Assembly (NCBI RefSeq): GCF_003581585.1
Contig: NZ_QXIR01000005.1
Span: 109,967 to 173,966, forward strand
Source: Bacillus salacetis
Lineage (GTDB): Bacteria > Bacillota > Bacilli > Bacillales > Bacillaceae_B
Reading direction: 5' to 3'
Length of the DNA: 64,000 bases
Below, in pieces: positions 1 to 7,511 of the stretch; positions within the stretch are counted from its first letter, which is position 1; the number at the start of each line of letters is the position of its first letter. The notes under the pieces are model-generated. The model did no database searches and was not told where the DNA came from. It worked only from the letters and a program-made list of their open reading frames with translations. The position numbers and the translations under genes were made by a program.

Positions 1-350
1 ATCCAGCTTCCAATAGAAAATTGGCAGAATACATGATGAGTAAGCACCTGATTGTTTCGGAATATGTACCGGATGCTAAGCCCCAACGCTGGCATTTCCC
101 TATGCGGAACCGTATAATCAGTGGTTTGACCCAAGCTGTCCTTGTCACCGAGGCAAGCAGGAAAAGCGGTTCGCTTATCACTGCGGAAACAAGCATGAAT
201 GAGGGAAGGGATGTTTTTGCGCTTCCCGGTAGGCTTGACTCCCCATTATCCGAGGGAAGCAACCATTTGATCCAGCAGGGAGCTAAACTGGTTGCTTCGC
301 CAAAAGATATTATTTCCGAATTTCAGTATAATTTTTGCCCACAAAGATAA
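1..350 (+). CDS. dprA: DprA/Smf DNA-processing protein, C-terminal part (5' truncated by window edge)
   Basis: Only the last ~115 codons are in the window; the frame is open from base 3 and ends in TAA at 348-350. DprA binds incoming single-stranded DNA during transformation and loads RecA. The visible part is the end of the Rossmann-like domain: a WHFPMRNRIISGL segment, an SGSLITAE segment and a VFALPGRLDSPLSEGSNHLI segment, all typical of the family. An internal ATG at base 21 is not the true start because homology continues upstream of it. It precedes topA, as in other Bacillaceae. No separate C-terminal winged-helix domain follows, which fits the short Bacillus form. Confidence 0.95.
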   Translation, partial: PASNRKLAEYMMSKHLIVSEYVPDAKPQRWHFPMRNRIISGLTQAVLVTEASRKSGSLITAETSMNEGRDVFALPGRLDSPLSEGSNHLIQQGAKLVASPKDIISEFQYNFCPQR

Positions 351-566
351 TATTGTAGTACGCTTTTTATTTACTAGCTTAAAGATCGTTCATCATGAGT
401 ATAAAATGTAAATAAAAGGAAAGTATAGACTATCTATACACCGGATTTTTTGAAAAATACAGGTTAATATGTATAAAATGTATAAAAAGGTTGCAATTCT
501 TCTCAATCTGTTATACATTTTGCAACAGATATATTACAAGCAGCTTCTTCTTTTGTCTGAGCTTAT

Positions 567-578
567 GGAAACGTTTCC
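567..578. promoter_or_regulatory. LacI-family-like (cre-like) palindrome upstream of topA
   Basis: GGAAACGTTTCC is a perfect 12-bp palindrome with the central AAACGTTT core seen in operators of LacI/CcpA-type regulators. It fits the Bacillus cre consensus TGWAANCGNTNWCA only partly (three mismatches in the flanks). It lies about 13 bases upstream of a possible -35 element for topA. The palindrome is seen; its role as a CcpA or LacI-type site is inferred. Confidence 0.3.
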
Positions 579-590
579 TTGGCTCTATCA

Positions 591-618
591 TTGACTTATA
601 TATAACCGAAACTAAAAA
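591..618 (+). promoter_or_regulatory. candidate sigma-A promoter of topA
   Basis: TTGACT (591-596), a 16-base spacer, then TAAAAA (613-618) gives a fair sigma-A match about 33 bases before the topA start codon. The -35 is strong and the -10 is weak (4 of 6). A clear Shine-Dalgarno, AAGGAGG, follows at about 639-645. Confidence 0.4.
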
Positions 619-651
619 TATAACGATTTCCCTCTTTAAGGAGGCAATTTA

Positions 652-2727
652 ATGTCAGATTACTTAGTGATTGTGGAATCGCCTGCAAAGGCCAAGACAA
701 TCGAACGATATTTAGGAAAAAAATACAAGGTCCGCGCCTCTATGGGACATGTGCGTGATTTGCCAAAAAGCCAGATGGGTGTAGATGTGGAGGATAATTT
801 CAATCCGAAATATATTACGATCCGGGGCAAAGGGCCGGTCTTGAAAGAACTAAAAACAGCCGCAAAAAAAGCGAAAAGAATATACCTGGCTGCCGACCCC
901 GATAGAGAAGGGGAAGCAATCGCCTGGCACCTTGCGCACAGTCTGGATATGGATGTCCATTCAGACTGCAGGGTAGTATTTAATGAAATCACGAAGGATG
1001 CCATAAAGGAATCCTTTAAGCATCCCCGGCCTATCAATATGGACCTGGTGGATGCCCAGCAGGCAAGAAGGATCCTGGACAGGCTTGTAGGATACAACAT
1101 CAGCCCTCTCCTATGGAAAAAAGTAAAAAAAGGACTCAGTGCCGGAAGGGTGCAGTCAGTAGCAGTAAGGCTGATCATTGACCGGGAAAAAGAAATCAAG
1201 GAATTCACCCCGGAAGAATACTGGACCATCCAAGCACAATTCCAAAAAGGAAAAAGCTCTTTCCAAGGTGCGTTTTATGGACTTGATGGGAATAAGCTCG
1301 ATTTGAAAACCGAACAGGAAGTAAATGATATCCTGAAGAAAATAAAAGGTGACTCCTTTGAAATAAAAAAGGTGACCAAAAAAGAAAGAAAACGGAATCC
1401 TGCGGCACCATTTACTACTTCATCCCTGCAACAGGAAGCAGCAAGGAAGCTGAATTTCAGGGCTAAGAAAACGATGATGCTAGCCCAGCAATTATATGAA
1501 GGAATCGAGATTGGAAAAGAAGGCACTGTCGGTCTGATCACATATATGAGAACAGACTCCACCCGTATTTCAGACATTGCACAAAAGGAAGCATCCGATT
1601 ACATCATTGAAAAGTATGGCAGTGAATACACCAAGAGCGAGGAAAGAAAAGAGAAAAAGGGTCAAAAATCGCAGGATGCCCATGAAGCGGTCCGTCCTAC
1701 TTCAACATTGAGAGATCCGGCGACGATGAAGGAATATCTATCAAGAGATCAACTCAGGTTATATAAACTGATATGGGAACGTTTTGTTGCAAGTCAAATG
1801 TCTTCTGCTGTAATGGATACAATGAGTGTAGATGTTGTTAATGGAGAAGTTTATTTCCGTGCCAATGGTTCAAAGGTCAAATTCCCAGGCTTTATGAAAG
1901 TTTATGTTGAAGGATCCGATGATCAGAAGGAAGAGAAGGAAAATATGCTTCCTTCCCTTTCCGAAGGTGACATTGTAAGCTATGAGGACATTGATCCCAA
2001 GCAGCACTTTACCCAGCCGCCGCCCCGCTACACGGAAGCACGGTTAGTGAAGACGCTCGAAGAATTAGGCATAGGACGGCCTTCAACATATGCACCAACA
2101 TTGGATACAATTCAAAGAAGGGGATATGTAAGCCTGGACAACAAGCGCTTCATCCCGACAGAGCTTGGCGAAATTGTATCAGAACTTGTTTCTGAATTCT
2201 TCCCTGAAATCATTGATGTCGAGTTCACCGCAAACATGGAACGTGACCTGGACTATGTGGAAGATGGCAAGGAAAAATGGGTGACCATTATTGACCAGTT
2301 CTATAAAGGCTTTGAAAAGCATCTTGAAAAAGCAGAAGAAGAAATGGAAAAAGTGGAAATCAAAGATGAACCCGCCGGCGAAGACTGCGAAAACTGCGGT
2401 CATCCGATGGTATTTAAAATGGGCCGATACGGGAAATTCATGGCATGCAGCAACTTTCCTGACTGCCGAAACACAAAACCTATTGTTAAAGAGATCGGGG
2501 TAAAGTGCCCTGATTGTAAGGAAGGAAACATCATTGAGAGAAAAAGCAAGAAAAAACGGATTTTTTACGGCTGTGATCAATATCCGAACTGTGAATTCCT
2601 TTCATGGGATAAACCGATTGACAGAAAGTGCCCTAAATGCGATCATCTCTTAATTGAGAAGAAATTGAAAAAGGGTGTACAGGTTCAATGTTCCAATTGC
2701 GACTATAAAGAAGAGACGCAGCAGTAA
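652..2727 (+). CDS. topA: DNA topoisomerase I (type IA)
   Basis: A 691-residue TopA, the same length as the B. subtilis enzyme. It relaxes negative supercoils by single-strand cleavage through a 5'-phosphotyrosyl link. The N-terminal TOPRIM domain shows [15 protein letters not shown] and the acidic [13 protein letters not shown] motif. The active-site tyrosine is Tyr298 in the TYMRTDSTR motif. The C-terminus carries three four-cysteine zinc ribbons (CENCG...C..FPDC, CPDC...C..YPNC, CPKC...CSNC). The ATG is preceded by AAGGAGG. It follows dprA as in B. subtilis, but the next gene is xerC rather than trmFO. Confidence 0.98.
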   Translation: MSDYLVIVESPAKAKTIERYLGKKYKVRASMGHVRDLPKSQMGVDVEDNFNPKYITIRGKGPVLKELKTAAKKAKRIYLAADPDREGEAIAWHLAHSLDMDVHSDCRVVFNEITKDAIKESFKHPRPINMDLVDAQQARRILDRLVGYNISPLLWKKVKKGLSAGRVQSVAVRLIIDREKEIKEFTPEEYWTIQAQFQKGKSSFQGAFYGLDGNKLDLKTEQEVNDILKKIKGDSFEIKKVTKKERKRNPAAPFTTSSLQQEAARKLNFRAKKTMMLAQQLYEGIEIGKEGTVGLITYMRTDSTRISDIAQKEASDYIIEKYGSEYTKSEERKEKKGQKSQDAHEAVRPTSTLRDPATMKEYLSRDQLRLYKLIWERFVASQMSSAVMDTMSVDVVNGEVYFRANGSKVKFPGFMKVYVEGSDDQKEEKENMLPSLSEGDIVSYEDIDPKQHFTQPPPRYTEARLVKTLEELGIGRPSTYAPTLDTIQRRGYVSLDNKRFIPTELGEIVSELVSEFFPEIIDVEFTANMERDLDYVEDGKEKWVTIIDQFYKGFEKHLEKAEEEMEKVEIKDEPAGEDCENCGHPMVFKMGRYGKFMACSNFPDCRNTKPIVKEIGVKCPDCKEGNIIERKSKKKRIFYGCDQYPNCEFLSWDKPIDRKCPKCDHLLIEKKLKKGVQVQCSNCDYKEETQQ

Positions 2728-2734
2728 AGAAACG

Positions 2735-2757
2735 GTGAGCTTAGAGGCTCACTTTTT
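2735..2757 (+). terminator. intrinsic terminator after topA
   Basis: GTGAGC (2735-2740), a 6-base loop and GCTCAC (2747-2752) form a 6-bp stem followed by TTTTT. It lies directly after the topA stop codon and separates topA from xerC. Confidence 0.75.
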
Positions 2758-2880
2758 CCTTTTGTAAGATAATATGGTATCTTTAAATCTATATGGATGA
2801 AGCTTTATATGGAAATGATTCATGAAAAATGAAAGATGCAGGAAACAATTCAGAACTTTGTGAAATATTTGTAAACTCCA

Positions 2881-2918
2881 TTGCGCGGGCTACTAAATTG
2901 TGTTACTATTTAGTAGCC
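2881..2918 (+). promoter_or_regulatory. candidate promoter and overlapping hairpin ahead of xerC-hslVU-codY
   Basis: Two signals overlap. TTGCGC (2881-2886), 17 bases, then TACTAT (2904-2909) with an upstream TG (2901-2902) reads as an extended -10 promoter. A 10-bp inverted repeat GGCTACTAAA (2888-2897) / TTTAGTAGCC (2909-2918), followed by TTTTG, reads as a terminator-like hairpin. If the promoter is used, transcription starts within the right arm and the hairpin is not transcribed; transcripts coming from topA would contain it. Confidence 0.4.
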
Positions 2919-2937
2919 TTTTGTGAGGTGATATAAG

Positions 2938-3834
2938 TTGGATGATACAAACCAATATCTGAATAACTTCATTACATATCTGCAAATTGAAAAAAACTAT
3001 TCAGAGTATACCGTCACTTTTTATAAAGATGACATCAGGGAGTTTTTCAGCTTTATGAATGAACAGAACCTGCATTCGTTATCAGAGATCGAATATTTTG
3101 ATGCACGGTTATTCTTGACCGGCCTTCACGAAAAACGGCTGGCGCGTGCCTCGATATCAAGAAAGATTTCCAGTATACGAAGCTTTTTCCGGTTTCTGAA
3201 CAGGGAGAAATTGATCATTGAGAATCCATTTGCTCTCGTAAGCAGCCCAAAGTCTGAAAAGAGGCTTCCTGAGTTTTTTTATGAGGAAGAAATGGAAAAT
3301 CTCTTGCAGGCTTGTGAAGGTCATAAACCCATCCAAGTCAGGAACAGGGCGATGTTTGAATTGTTTTATGCTACAGGGATAAGGGTAAGTGAATGTGCAG
3401 GGCTGAGGATAAAAGATATAGATTTCTCTTTATCCACAGTACTGGTAAAGGGGAAAGGCAGCAAGGAAAGGTATGTGCCGTTTGGAACTTTTGCACATGA
3501 AGCTTTGGAACAATACATAAATATATCTCGCGGTCAGTTAATGAAGAACGGTGAACATGAATTTGTTTTCGTTAATTATAAAGGGGGCCCCCTTACGGCA
3601 AGGGGGATGCGTCATGTACTGAACACCATAATAAAAGACGCGTCTTTAAATGGAAAGATTCACCCTCATATGCTGAGGCACACATTCGCCACTCATTTAC
3701 TGAACAATGGAGCAGATCTTAGAACAGTCCAGGAACTTCTTGGACATGAAAATCTGTCGTCTACTCAGATTTATACGCATGTTACAAAGGACCACCTTAG
3801 AAGAACATATTTGAACCACCATCCTCGTGCTTAA
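2938..3834 (+). CDS. xerC: tyrosine recombinase XerC (CodV)
   Basis: A 298-residue site-specific recombinase of the XerC/XerD pair that resolves chromosome dimers at dif. The N-terminal SAM-like DNA-binding domain is followed by the catalytic domain, which has the full set of catalytic residues: Arg149 (ATGIRVSE), Lys173 (KGKGSKER), His244 and Arg247 (HPHMLRHTF), His270 (LLGHENL) and nucleophile Tyr279 (QIYTHV). It starts with TTG after a GAGGTGAT Shine-Dalgarno. It heads the xerC-hslV-hslU-codY cluster, the same as codV-clpQ-clpY-codY in B. subtilis, so this is the housekeeping Xer protein and not a mobile-element integrase. Confidence 0.96.
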   Translation: MDDTNQYLNNFITYLQIEKNYSEYTVTFYKDDIREFFSFMNEQNLHSLSEIEYFDARLFLTGLHEKRLARASISRKISSIRSFFRFLNREKLIIENPFALVSSPKSEKRLPEFFYEEEMENLLQACEGHKPIQVRNRAMFELFYATGIRVSECAGLRIKDIDFSLSTVLVKGKGSKERYVPFGTFAHEALEQYINISRGQLMKNGEHEFVFVNYKGGPLTARGMRHVLNTIIKDASLNGKIHPHMLRHTFATHLLNNGADLRTVQELLGHENLSSTQIYTHVTKDHLRRTYLNHHPRA

Positions 3835-3854
3835 TCGAATAGGAGGTTATACAA

Positions 3855-4397
3855 TTGGGTAATTTTCACGCTACAACGATTTTTGCAGTCAAACATAGAG
3901 GTGAGTGTGCCATGTCAGGGGACGGACAGGTCACATTTGGCAATGCAGTTGTAATGAAACATACCGCAAAGAAAGTAAGGAAGCTGTTTAACGGAAAAGT
4001 AGTTGCAGGTTTTGCCGGCTCAGTGGCTGATGCATTTACCTTATTTGAAATGTTTGAAGCGAAACTGCAGGAGTTCAATGGTAATCTTCAAAGAGCTGCA
4101 GTGGAACTGGCAAAACAGTGGAGAAGTGATAAAGTCCTTCGCAAGCTGGAAGCTATGCTCATTGTCATGAATGCTGATGATTTACTGTTGATTTCAGGAA
4201 CGGGTGAAGTCATTGAACCGGATGATGGAATACTGGCTATAGGCTCAGGCGGGAATTATGCTCTTGCGGCCGGAAGGGCTTTGAAACATCATAGCGGTGA
4301 ACATCTAAGTGCTGAACAGATCGCGAAGGCAGCACTTGAAATAGCTGCAGACATTTGTGTTTATACCAATCACAATATCATTGTTGAGAAGCTGTAA
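3855..4397 (+). CDS. hslV: ATP-dependent protease proteolytic subunit HslV (ClpQ)
   Basis: A 180-residue N-terminal-nucleophile peptidase that forms a double hexamer capped by HslU rings. Family blocks visible include [34 protein letters not shown] and [19 protein letters not shown]. It starts with TTG, 8 bases after AGGAGGT. The N-terminus is Met-Gly-Asn-Phe-His-Ala-Thr-Thr. B. subtilis ClpQ (CodW) has Ser-Ser at positions 2-3 and is described as using an N-terminal serine; that residue is absent here, so Thr7 or another route must supply the nucleophile. It is 56 bases from hslU and presumably co-transcribed with it. Confidence 0.96.
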   Translation: MGNFHATTIFAVKHRGECAMSGDGQVTFGNAVVMKHTAKKVRKLFNGKVVAGFAGSVADAFTLFEMFEAKLQEFNGNLQRAAVELAKQWRSDKVLRKLEAMLIVMNADDLLLISGTGEVIEPDDGILAIGSGGNYALAAGRALKHHSGEHLSAEQIAKAALEIAADICVYTNHNIIVEKL

Positions 4398-4453
4398 ATT
4401 GATTTTCTCATTCTCCATGTATAGAAAACCATACGGAAAAAGGAGTGTATCTC

Positions 4454-5866
4454 TTGAAAAAACAAGCCAATCAGTTAACACCAAGGCAGATTGTCGATCG
4501 TCTGGATCAGTACATAGTCGGACAGAATGATGCGAAGCGAGCGGTTGCTATTGCGCTGAGGAATCGGTACAGAAGGAGTATGCTCGCAGAAAATCTTCGT
4601 GATGAAGTGGTGCCTAAGAATATTCTCATGATGGGGCCGACCGGCGTTGGGAAGACAGAAATAGCCAGACGGATGGCTAAACTTGTTGGAGCACCTTTCA
4701 TTAAAGTTGAAGCAACCAAATTCACAGAAGTAGGCTACGTCGGAAGGGATGTAGAATCGATGGTGAGGGATCTGGTTGAAACTTCTGTCAGACTTGTTAA
4801 AGAAGAAAAGATGTCAGATGTGAAAGAAGCGGCAGAAGAGAATGCGAACCGCCGACTTGTAGAACTGCTCGTCCCAGCCAAAAAGAAGAACAGTAATTAT
4901 AAAAATCCATTTGAAATGATTTTTGGCGGAAATCAAGGGGACCAGCAGCCGGATGATGAAGAGCAAAAAGAAGAGACATCAATCAATGATAAACGCCGGA
5001 CCATAGCAGATAAGCTGGCAAAAGGCGAACTTGAGGAAGAAGTCATCACCGTGGAACTTGAAGAACAGCAGGCTTCTATGTTCGATATGCTTCAAGGCTC
5101 CGGGATGGAACAGATGGGTATGAATATGCAGGATGCCCTTGGCGGACTGATGCCTAAAAAGAAGAAAAAGAGGAAGCTGAAAGTGAAAGAAGCACGACCT
5201 GTAATAATCAATGAAGAAGCGCAGAAATTGATAGATATGGACGATGTGACACAGGAAGCGATTGTACGCGCAGAGCAGACAGGCATCATATTCATCGACG
5301 AGATTGATAAAATCGCCAGCAAAAGCTCCAGCCAGTCCTCAGGTGAAGTATCAAGGGAGGGAGTCCAGCGCGATATCCTTCCAATCGTGGAGGGGTCCAC
5401 AGTGGTGACAAAACATGGCTCTGTGAAGACAGACTATATGCTGTTCATTGCTGCCGGAGCATTTCATACTGCAAAACCTTCAGACTTGATTCCCGAGCTT
5501 CAGGGCCGTTTTCCGATAAGGGTCGAGCTGAAGAAGCTTTCCGTTGAGGATTTTGTCAGGATCCTTGTTGAGCCGGATAATGCTATTGTAAAACAATATA
5601 TAGCACTTTTGGAAACAGAAGGTATACAAATTGAATTTTCTGACGATGCTATTCGTAAGATGGCTGAAATAGCCTTTTCGGTGAATCAGAACACGGATAA
5701 TATCGGGGCAAGGCGTCTTCATACAATCATGGAAAAGCTGCTTGAAGACCTCTCATTTGAGGCACCTGAAATCACCATGGAAAAGATCACTATCACACCT
5801 TCCTACGTAGAAGACAAACTTGGAGCAATTTCTCAGGATAAGGACCTGAGCCAGTTCATCCTGTAA
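4454..5866 (+). CDS. hslU: ATP-dependent protease ATPase subunit HslU (ClpY)
   Basis: A 470-residue AAA+ unfoldase, partner of HslV. Walker A GPTGVGKT is at residues 61-68 and Walker B is [11 protein letters not shown]. The intermediate (I) domain is large and charged ([14 protein letters not shown] and a KKKKKRKLK stretch), as in Bacillus ClpY. The sensor/arginine region GRFPIRVEL and the conserved C-terminal DLSQFIL tail, which docks into HslV, are present. I chose TTG at 4454 rather than the in-frame GTG at 4445, because AAAGGAG then sits at normal spacing and the product begins MKKQ...[17 protein letters not shown] like its relatives. Confidence 0.96.
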   Translation: MKKQANQLTPRQIVDRLDQYIVGQNDAKRAVAIALRNRYRRSMLAENLRDEVVPKNILMMGPTGVGKTEIARRMAKLVGAPFIKVEATKFTEVGYVGRDVESMVRDLVETSVRLVKEEKMSDVKEAAEENANRRLVELLVPAKKKNSNYKNPFEMIFGGNQGDQQPDDEEQKEETSINDKRRTIADKLAKGELEEEVITVELEEQQASMFDMLQGSGMEQMGMNMQDALGGLMPKKKKKRKLKVKEARPVIINEEAQKLIDMDDVTQEAIVRAEQTGIIFIDEIDKIASKSSSQSSGEVSREGVQRDILPIVEGSTVVTKHGSVKTDYMLFIAAGAFHTAKPSDLIPELQGRFPIRVELKKLSVEDFVRILVEPDNAIVKQYIALLETEGIQIEFSDDAIRKMAEIAFSVNQNTDNIGARRLHTIMEKLLEDLSFEAPEITMEKITITPSYVEDKLGAISQDKDLSQFIL

Positions 5867-6015
5867 GTTTGCCGTTCAGCCTCAAAGGGTAAAAAGTAAT
5901 GGCAGACTTAAAAGTTTGAATAAGTTAAACTATCCTGATTGCGGACTATACCACTCAATCGCGGATCTTATTATATAAATATAGAAACTATTCAGTTGCA
6001 CTAGGAGGAAAAGAA

Positions 6016-6795
6016 ATGAATTTACTAAGTAAAACAAGAACCATCAATGCAATGCTGCAAAAGGCAGCGGGAAAACCGGTAAACTTTAAGGAGATGGCTG
6101 AAACACTAAGTTCAGTCATCATTGCCAATGTTTTCGTTGTCAGCCGCCGGGGAAAACTTCTTGGCTTTGCAGTCAATCAGAAGATAGAAAATGAAAGAAT
6201 GAAGAAGATGCTTGAAGACCGTCAATTCCCTGAAGAATATACAAACAGCCTGTTTAACATCCAGGAGACTTCTTCCAACCTGGATATTGACAGCCAATAT
6301 ACAGCCTTTCCTGTTGAGAACAGGGAATTGTTCCAAAATGGCCTTACAACCATTGTACCGATCATTGGCGGAGGAGAGCGCCTCGGTACTTTGATCCTTG
6401 CCCGATTGGAAGACAGCTTTGATGACGATGACCTGATCCTTGGGGAATATGGCGCCACTGTAGTCGGTATGGAAATCCTCAGGGAAAAATCAGAAGAGAT
6501 TGAAGTGGAAGCCCGCAGCAAGGCAGTTGTGCAAATGGCTATCAGTTCCCTTTCTTATAGTGAACTTGAAGCGATCGAGCATATTTTTGAAGAACTTGAT
6601 GGAAACGAAGGATTGCTAGTTGCCTCCAAGATTGCTGACAGAGTCGGAATTACACGCTCAGTCATCGTCAATGCACTCCGTAAGCTTGAGAGTGCCGGTG
6701 TCATCGAGTCCCGTTCACTTGGTATGAAAGGAACATATATCAAGGTCTTGAATGATAAATTCCTCGTTGAATTGGATAAATTGAAGACGAATTAA
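6016..6795 (+). CDS. codY: GTP- and branched-chain-amino-acid-sensing global repressor CodY
   Basis: A 259-residue CodY, full length. The N-terminal GAF domain (residues ~1-155) binds isoleucine/valine. The C-terminal winged helix-turn-helix (about residues 195-250; [32 protein letters not shown]) binds AATTTTCWGAAAATT-type boxes. A strong AGGAGGAAAAG Shine-Dalgarno precedes the ATG. It is the last gene of the xerC-hslVU-codY cluster and is closed by a terminator. In B. subtilis CodY represses the fla/che promoter that lies just downstream; I could not find a convincing CodY box in the downstream gap here. Confidence 0.98.
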   Translation: MNLLSKTRTINAMLQKAAGKPVNFKEMAETLSSVIIANVFVVSRRGKLLGFAVNQKIENERMKKMLEDRQFPEEYTNSLFNIQETSSNLDIDSQYTAFPVENRELFQNGLTTIVPIIGGGERLGTLILARLEDSFDDDDLILGEYGATVVGMEILREKSEEIEVEARSKAVVQMAISSLSYSELEAIEHIFEELDGNEGLLVASKIADRVGITRSVIVNALRKLESAGVIESRSLGMKGTYIKVLNDKFLVELDKLKTN

Positions 6796-6799
6796 TGAG

Positions 6800-6836
6800 A
6801 AAGCCGCTAGTCCAAAAGGATTGGCGGCTTTTTTTA
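6800..6836 (+). terminator. intrinsic terminator after codY
   Basis: The inverted repeat AAGCCGC...GCGGCTT, with an inner TCC/GGA pair, is followed by a run of T. It starts 5 bases after the codY stop and separates codY from the fla/che control region. Confidence 0.9.
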
Positions 6837-6906
6837 TTTCTTGAAAAAATAAGGAGAATTTATGAAAAAAAACTCGAAAAGAGGTACAAAGTCCTAATAC
6901 TATTCT

Positions 6907-6933
6907 TAAGGAAAGGGTTGAAATTGCCGACGC
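6907..6933 (+). promoter_or_regulatory. candidate SigD-type promoter of the fla/che operon
   Basis: TAAG (6907-6910), exactly 15 bases, then GCCGACGC (6926-6933) matches the SigD consensus TAAA-N15-GCCGATAT at three of four -35 bases and at the GCCGA core of the -10. SigD is encoded at the distal end of this same operon, so this would be positive feedback, similar in concept to the B. subtilis SigD promoter upstream of flgB. The match is seen; its activity is inferred. Confidence 0.6.
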
Positions 6934-6945
6934 AAATAGTACAAT
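6918..6945 (+). promoter_or_regulatory. candidate sigma-A promoter P1, overlapping the SigD promoter
   Basis: TTGAAA (6918-6923), 16 bases, then TACAAT (6940-6945). Each hexamer matches consensus at five of six positions. Transcription would start near 6952, about 35-50 bases before the riboswitch. It interleaves with the SigD-type promoter at 6907-6933, so the two polymerases could compete for the same DNA. Confidence 0.6.
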
Positions 6946-6984
6946 AAGATTACACACTATTTCCGACAAATTTCTACAACATTT

Positions 6985-7083
6985 CACAGAAAATGGCAAA
7001 CTCATCTGAAAAGAGAGGACGCAAAGCCACGGGCCTAAAGGCAATTTCAAGATTGTTTATTGGCAGCCGGGTTACCTAATGGA
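6985..7083 (+). ncRNA. class I cyclic-di-GMP riboswitch (GEMM-I) upstream of flgB
   Basis: The segment carries the GEMM-I hallmarks in order: GGCAAAC (6995-7001); a P2 stem with a GAAA tetraloop; the invariant GGACGCAAAGCC core (7017-7028); GGGCCTAAAGG, which includes the tetraloop receptor (7031-7041); a variable P3 hairpin; and GCCGGGTTACC (7066-7076). It lies downstream of two overlapping promoters and upstream of a terminator, 430 bases before flgB. Class I riboswitches sense c-di-GMP, the second messenger that suppresses motility. An OFF switch acting by termination is the simplest reading. The P1 stem is weak by eye, so the edges are approximate. Confidence 0.92.
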
Positions 7084-7101
7084 GACAATGCATTTATGCG
7101 G

Positions 7102-7132
7102 AGCGATCTCATTGGGGGTCGCTATATTTTTA
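7102..7132 (+). terminator. expression-platform terminator of the c-di-GMP riboswitch
   Basis: AGCGATC (7102-7108), an 8-base loop and GGTCGCT (7117-7123) form a 7-bp stem with one G-U pair, followed by ATATTTTT. It lies about 20 bases after the aptamer. A second weak hairpin, ATGGG/CCCAT (7143-7159), follows. How the ligand-bound aptamer switches the terminator is not obvious by eye. Confidence 0.7.
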
Positions 7133-7511
7133 GGGATTTTTTATGGGTTATTATCCCATTTAATTGGATAATATTCCTTAAAGACTTCTCATCATATACC
7201 GGTTATAGTTTTGTAATGTGCCTGTAATAAAGAAAATGTTTTTAGTGGCGAGATCTTTAGGAAATAGTGGAAATAAATGAGGCGGATAGTCCTTTTTAAA
7301 AAGCTGACATCCATCAAATAAGATTCAAATGGAGTATTTTCTTAGAAAATATGGAAAAAGTCCTTCAAAAAAATGAATAATAAGTAGGAATATAATTATC
7401 AAATTAATCATAGACACCTATTTTTCTTAATATTACAATAGAGACTGTGATTCCGTAAAAAATGTCAAATTTCATTAATCTTTGACAAAATTCTGGTTAG
7501 AGGTGTAAAAA
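7133..7511 (+). other. A+T-rich segment between the riboswitch terminator and flgB
   Basis: No gene is visible in these 379 bases. They contain palindromes (CTTTTTAAAAAG at 7292-7303; TATTTTC-TTA-GAAAATA at 7335-7351), the candidate P2 promoter at 7411-7439, and a TGTCAAA/TTTGACA inverted repeat (7463-7469, 7481-7487) just before the flgB ribosome-binding site. The palindromes could be binding sites for motility regulators such as DegU or CodY, but none matches a consensus well. Confidence 0.5.
7411..7439 (+). promoter_or_regulatory. candidate sigma-A promoter P2 of the fla/che operon, downstream of the riboswitch
   Basis: TAGACA (7411-7416), 17 bases, then TACAAT (7434-7439). Each hexamer has one mismatch to consensus, and the spacing is ideal. 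Transcription would begin near 7446, about 65 bases before flgB. Transcripts from here lack the riboswitch and so would not respond to c-di-GMP through it. Confidence 0.65.

Larger units (their letters stand above)
351..651 (+). other. dprA-topA intergenic region with several dyad symmetries
   Basis: This 301-base, A+T-rich stretch has no credible gene. It holds three inverted repeats: GTATAGA-CTA-TCTATAC at 423-439; an 11-bp pair AAAATGTATAA (475-485) / TTATACATTTT (511-521) with a nested GTTGCAA/TTGCAAC pair; and a perfect 12-bp palindrome at 567-578. A candidate topA promoter follows. The number of dyads suggests operators or transcript hairpins, but no known regulator motif is matched with certainty. 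Confidence 0.6.

Noticed and set aside
660..1229. Long minus-strand open frame inside topA
   Set aside because: It lies entirely within topA, has no Shine-Dalgarno and no recognisable domain, and its composition is that of an antisense shadow.
2938..3834. XerC-like gene as a phage or integrative-element integrase
   Set aside because: Its position in the conserved xerC-hslVU-codY cluster and the absence of att-like repeats or mobile genes show it is the housekeeping recombinase.
7335..7351. TATTTTC-TTA-GAAAATA as a CodY box upstream of flgB
   Set aside because: The arms resemble a CodY half-site pair, but the centre is three bases rather than one and alignment to AATTTTCWGAAAATT gives five or more mismatches. 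Kept only as a palindrome.
7133..7511. An invertible 'flagellar switch' like that in the C. difficile flgB leader
   Set aside because: I looked for long inverted repeats flanking a segment in this leader and found only short local palindromes, with no recombinase gene nearby.
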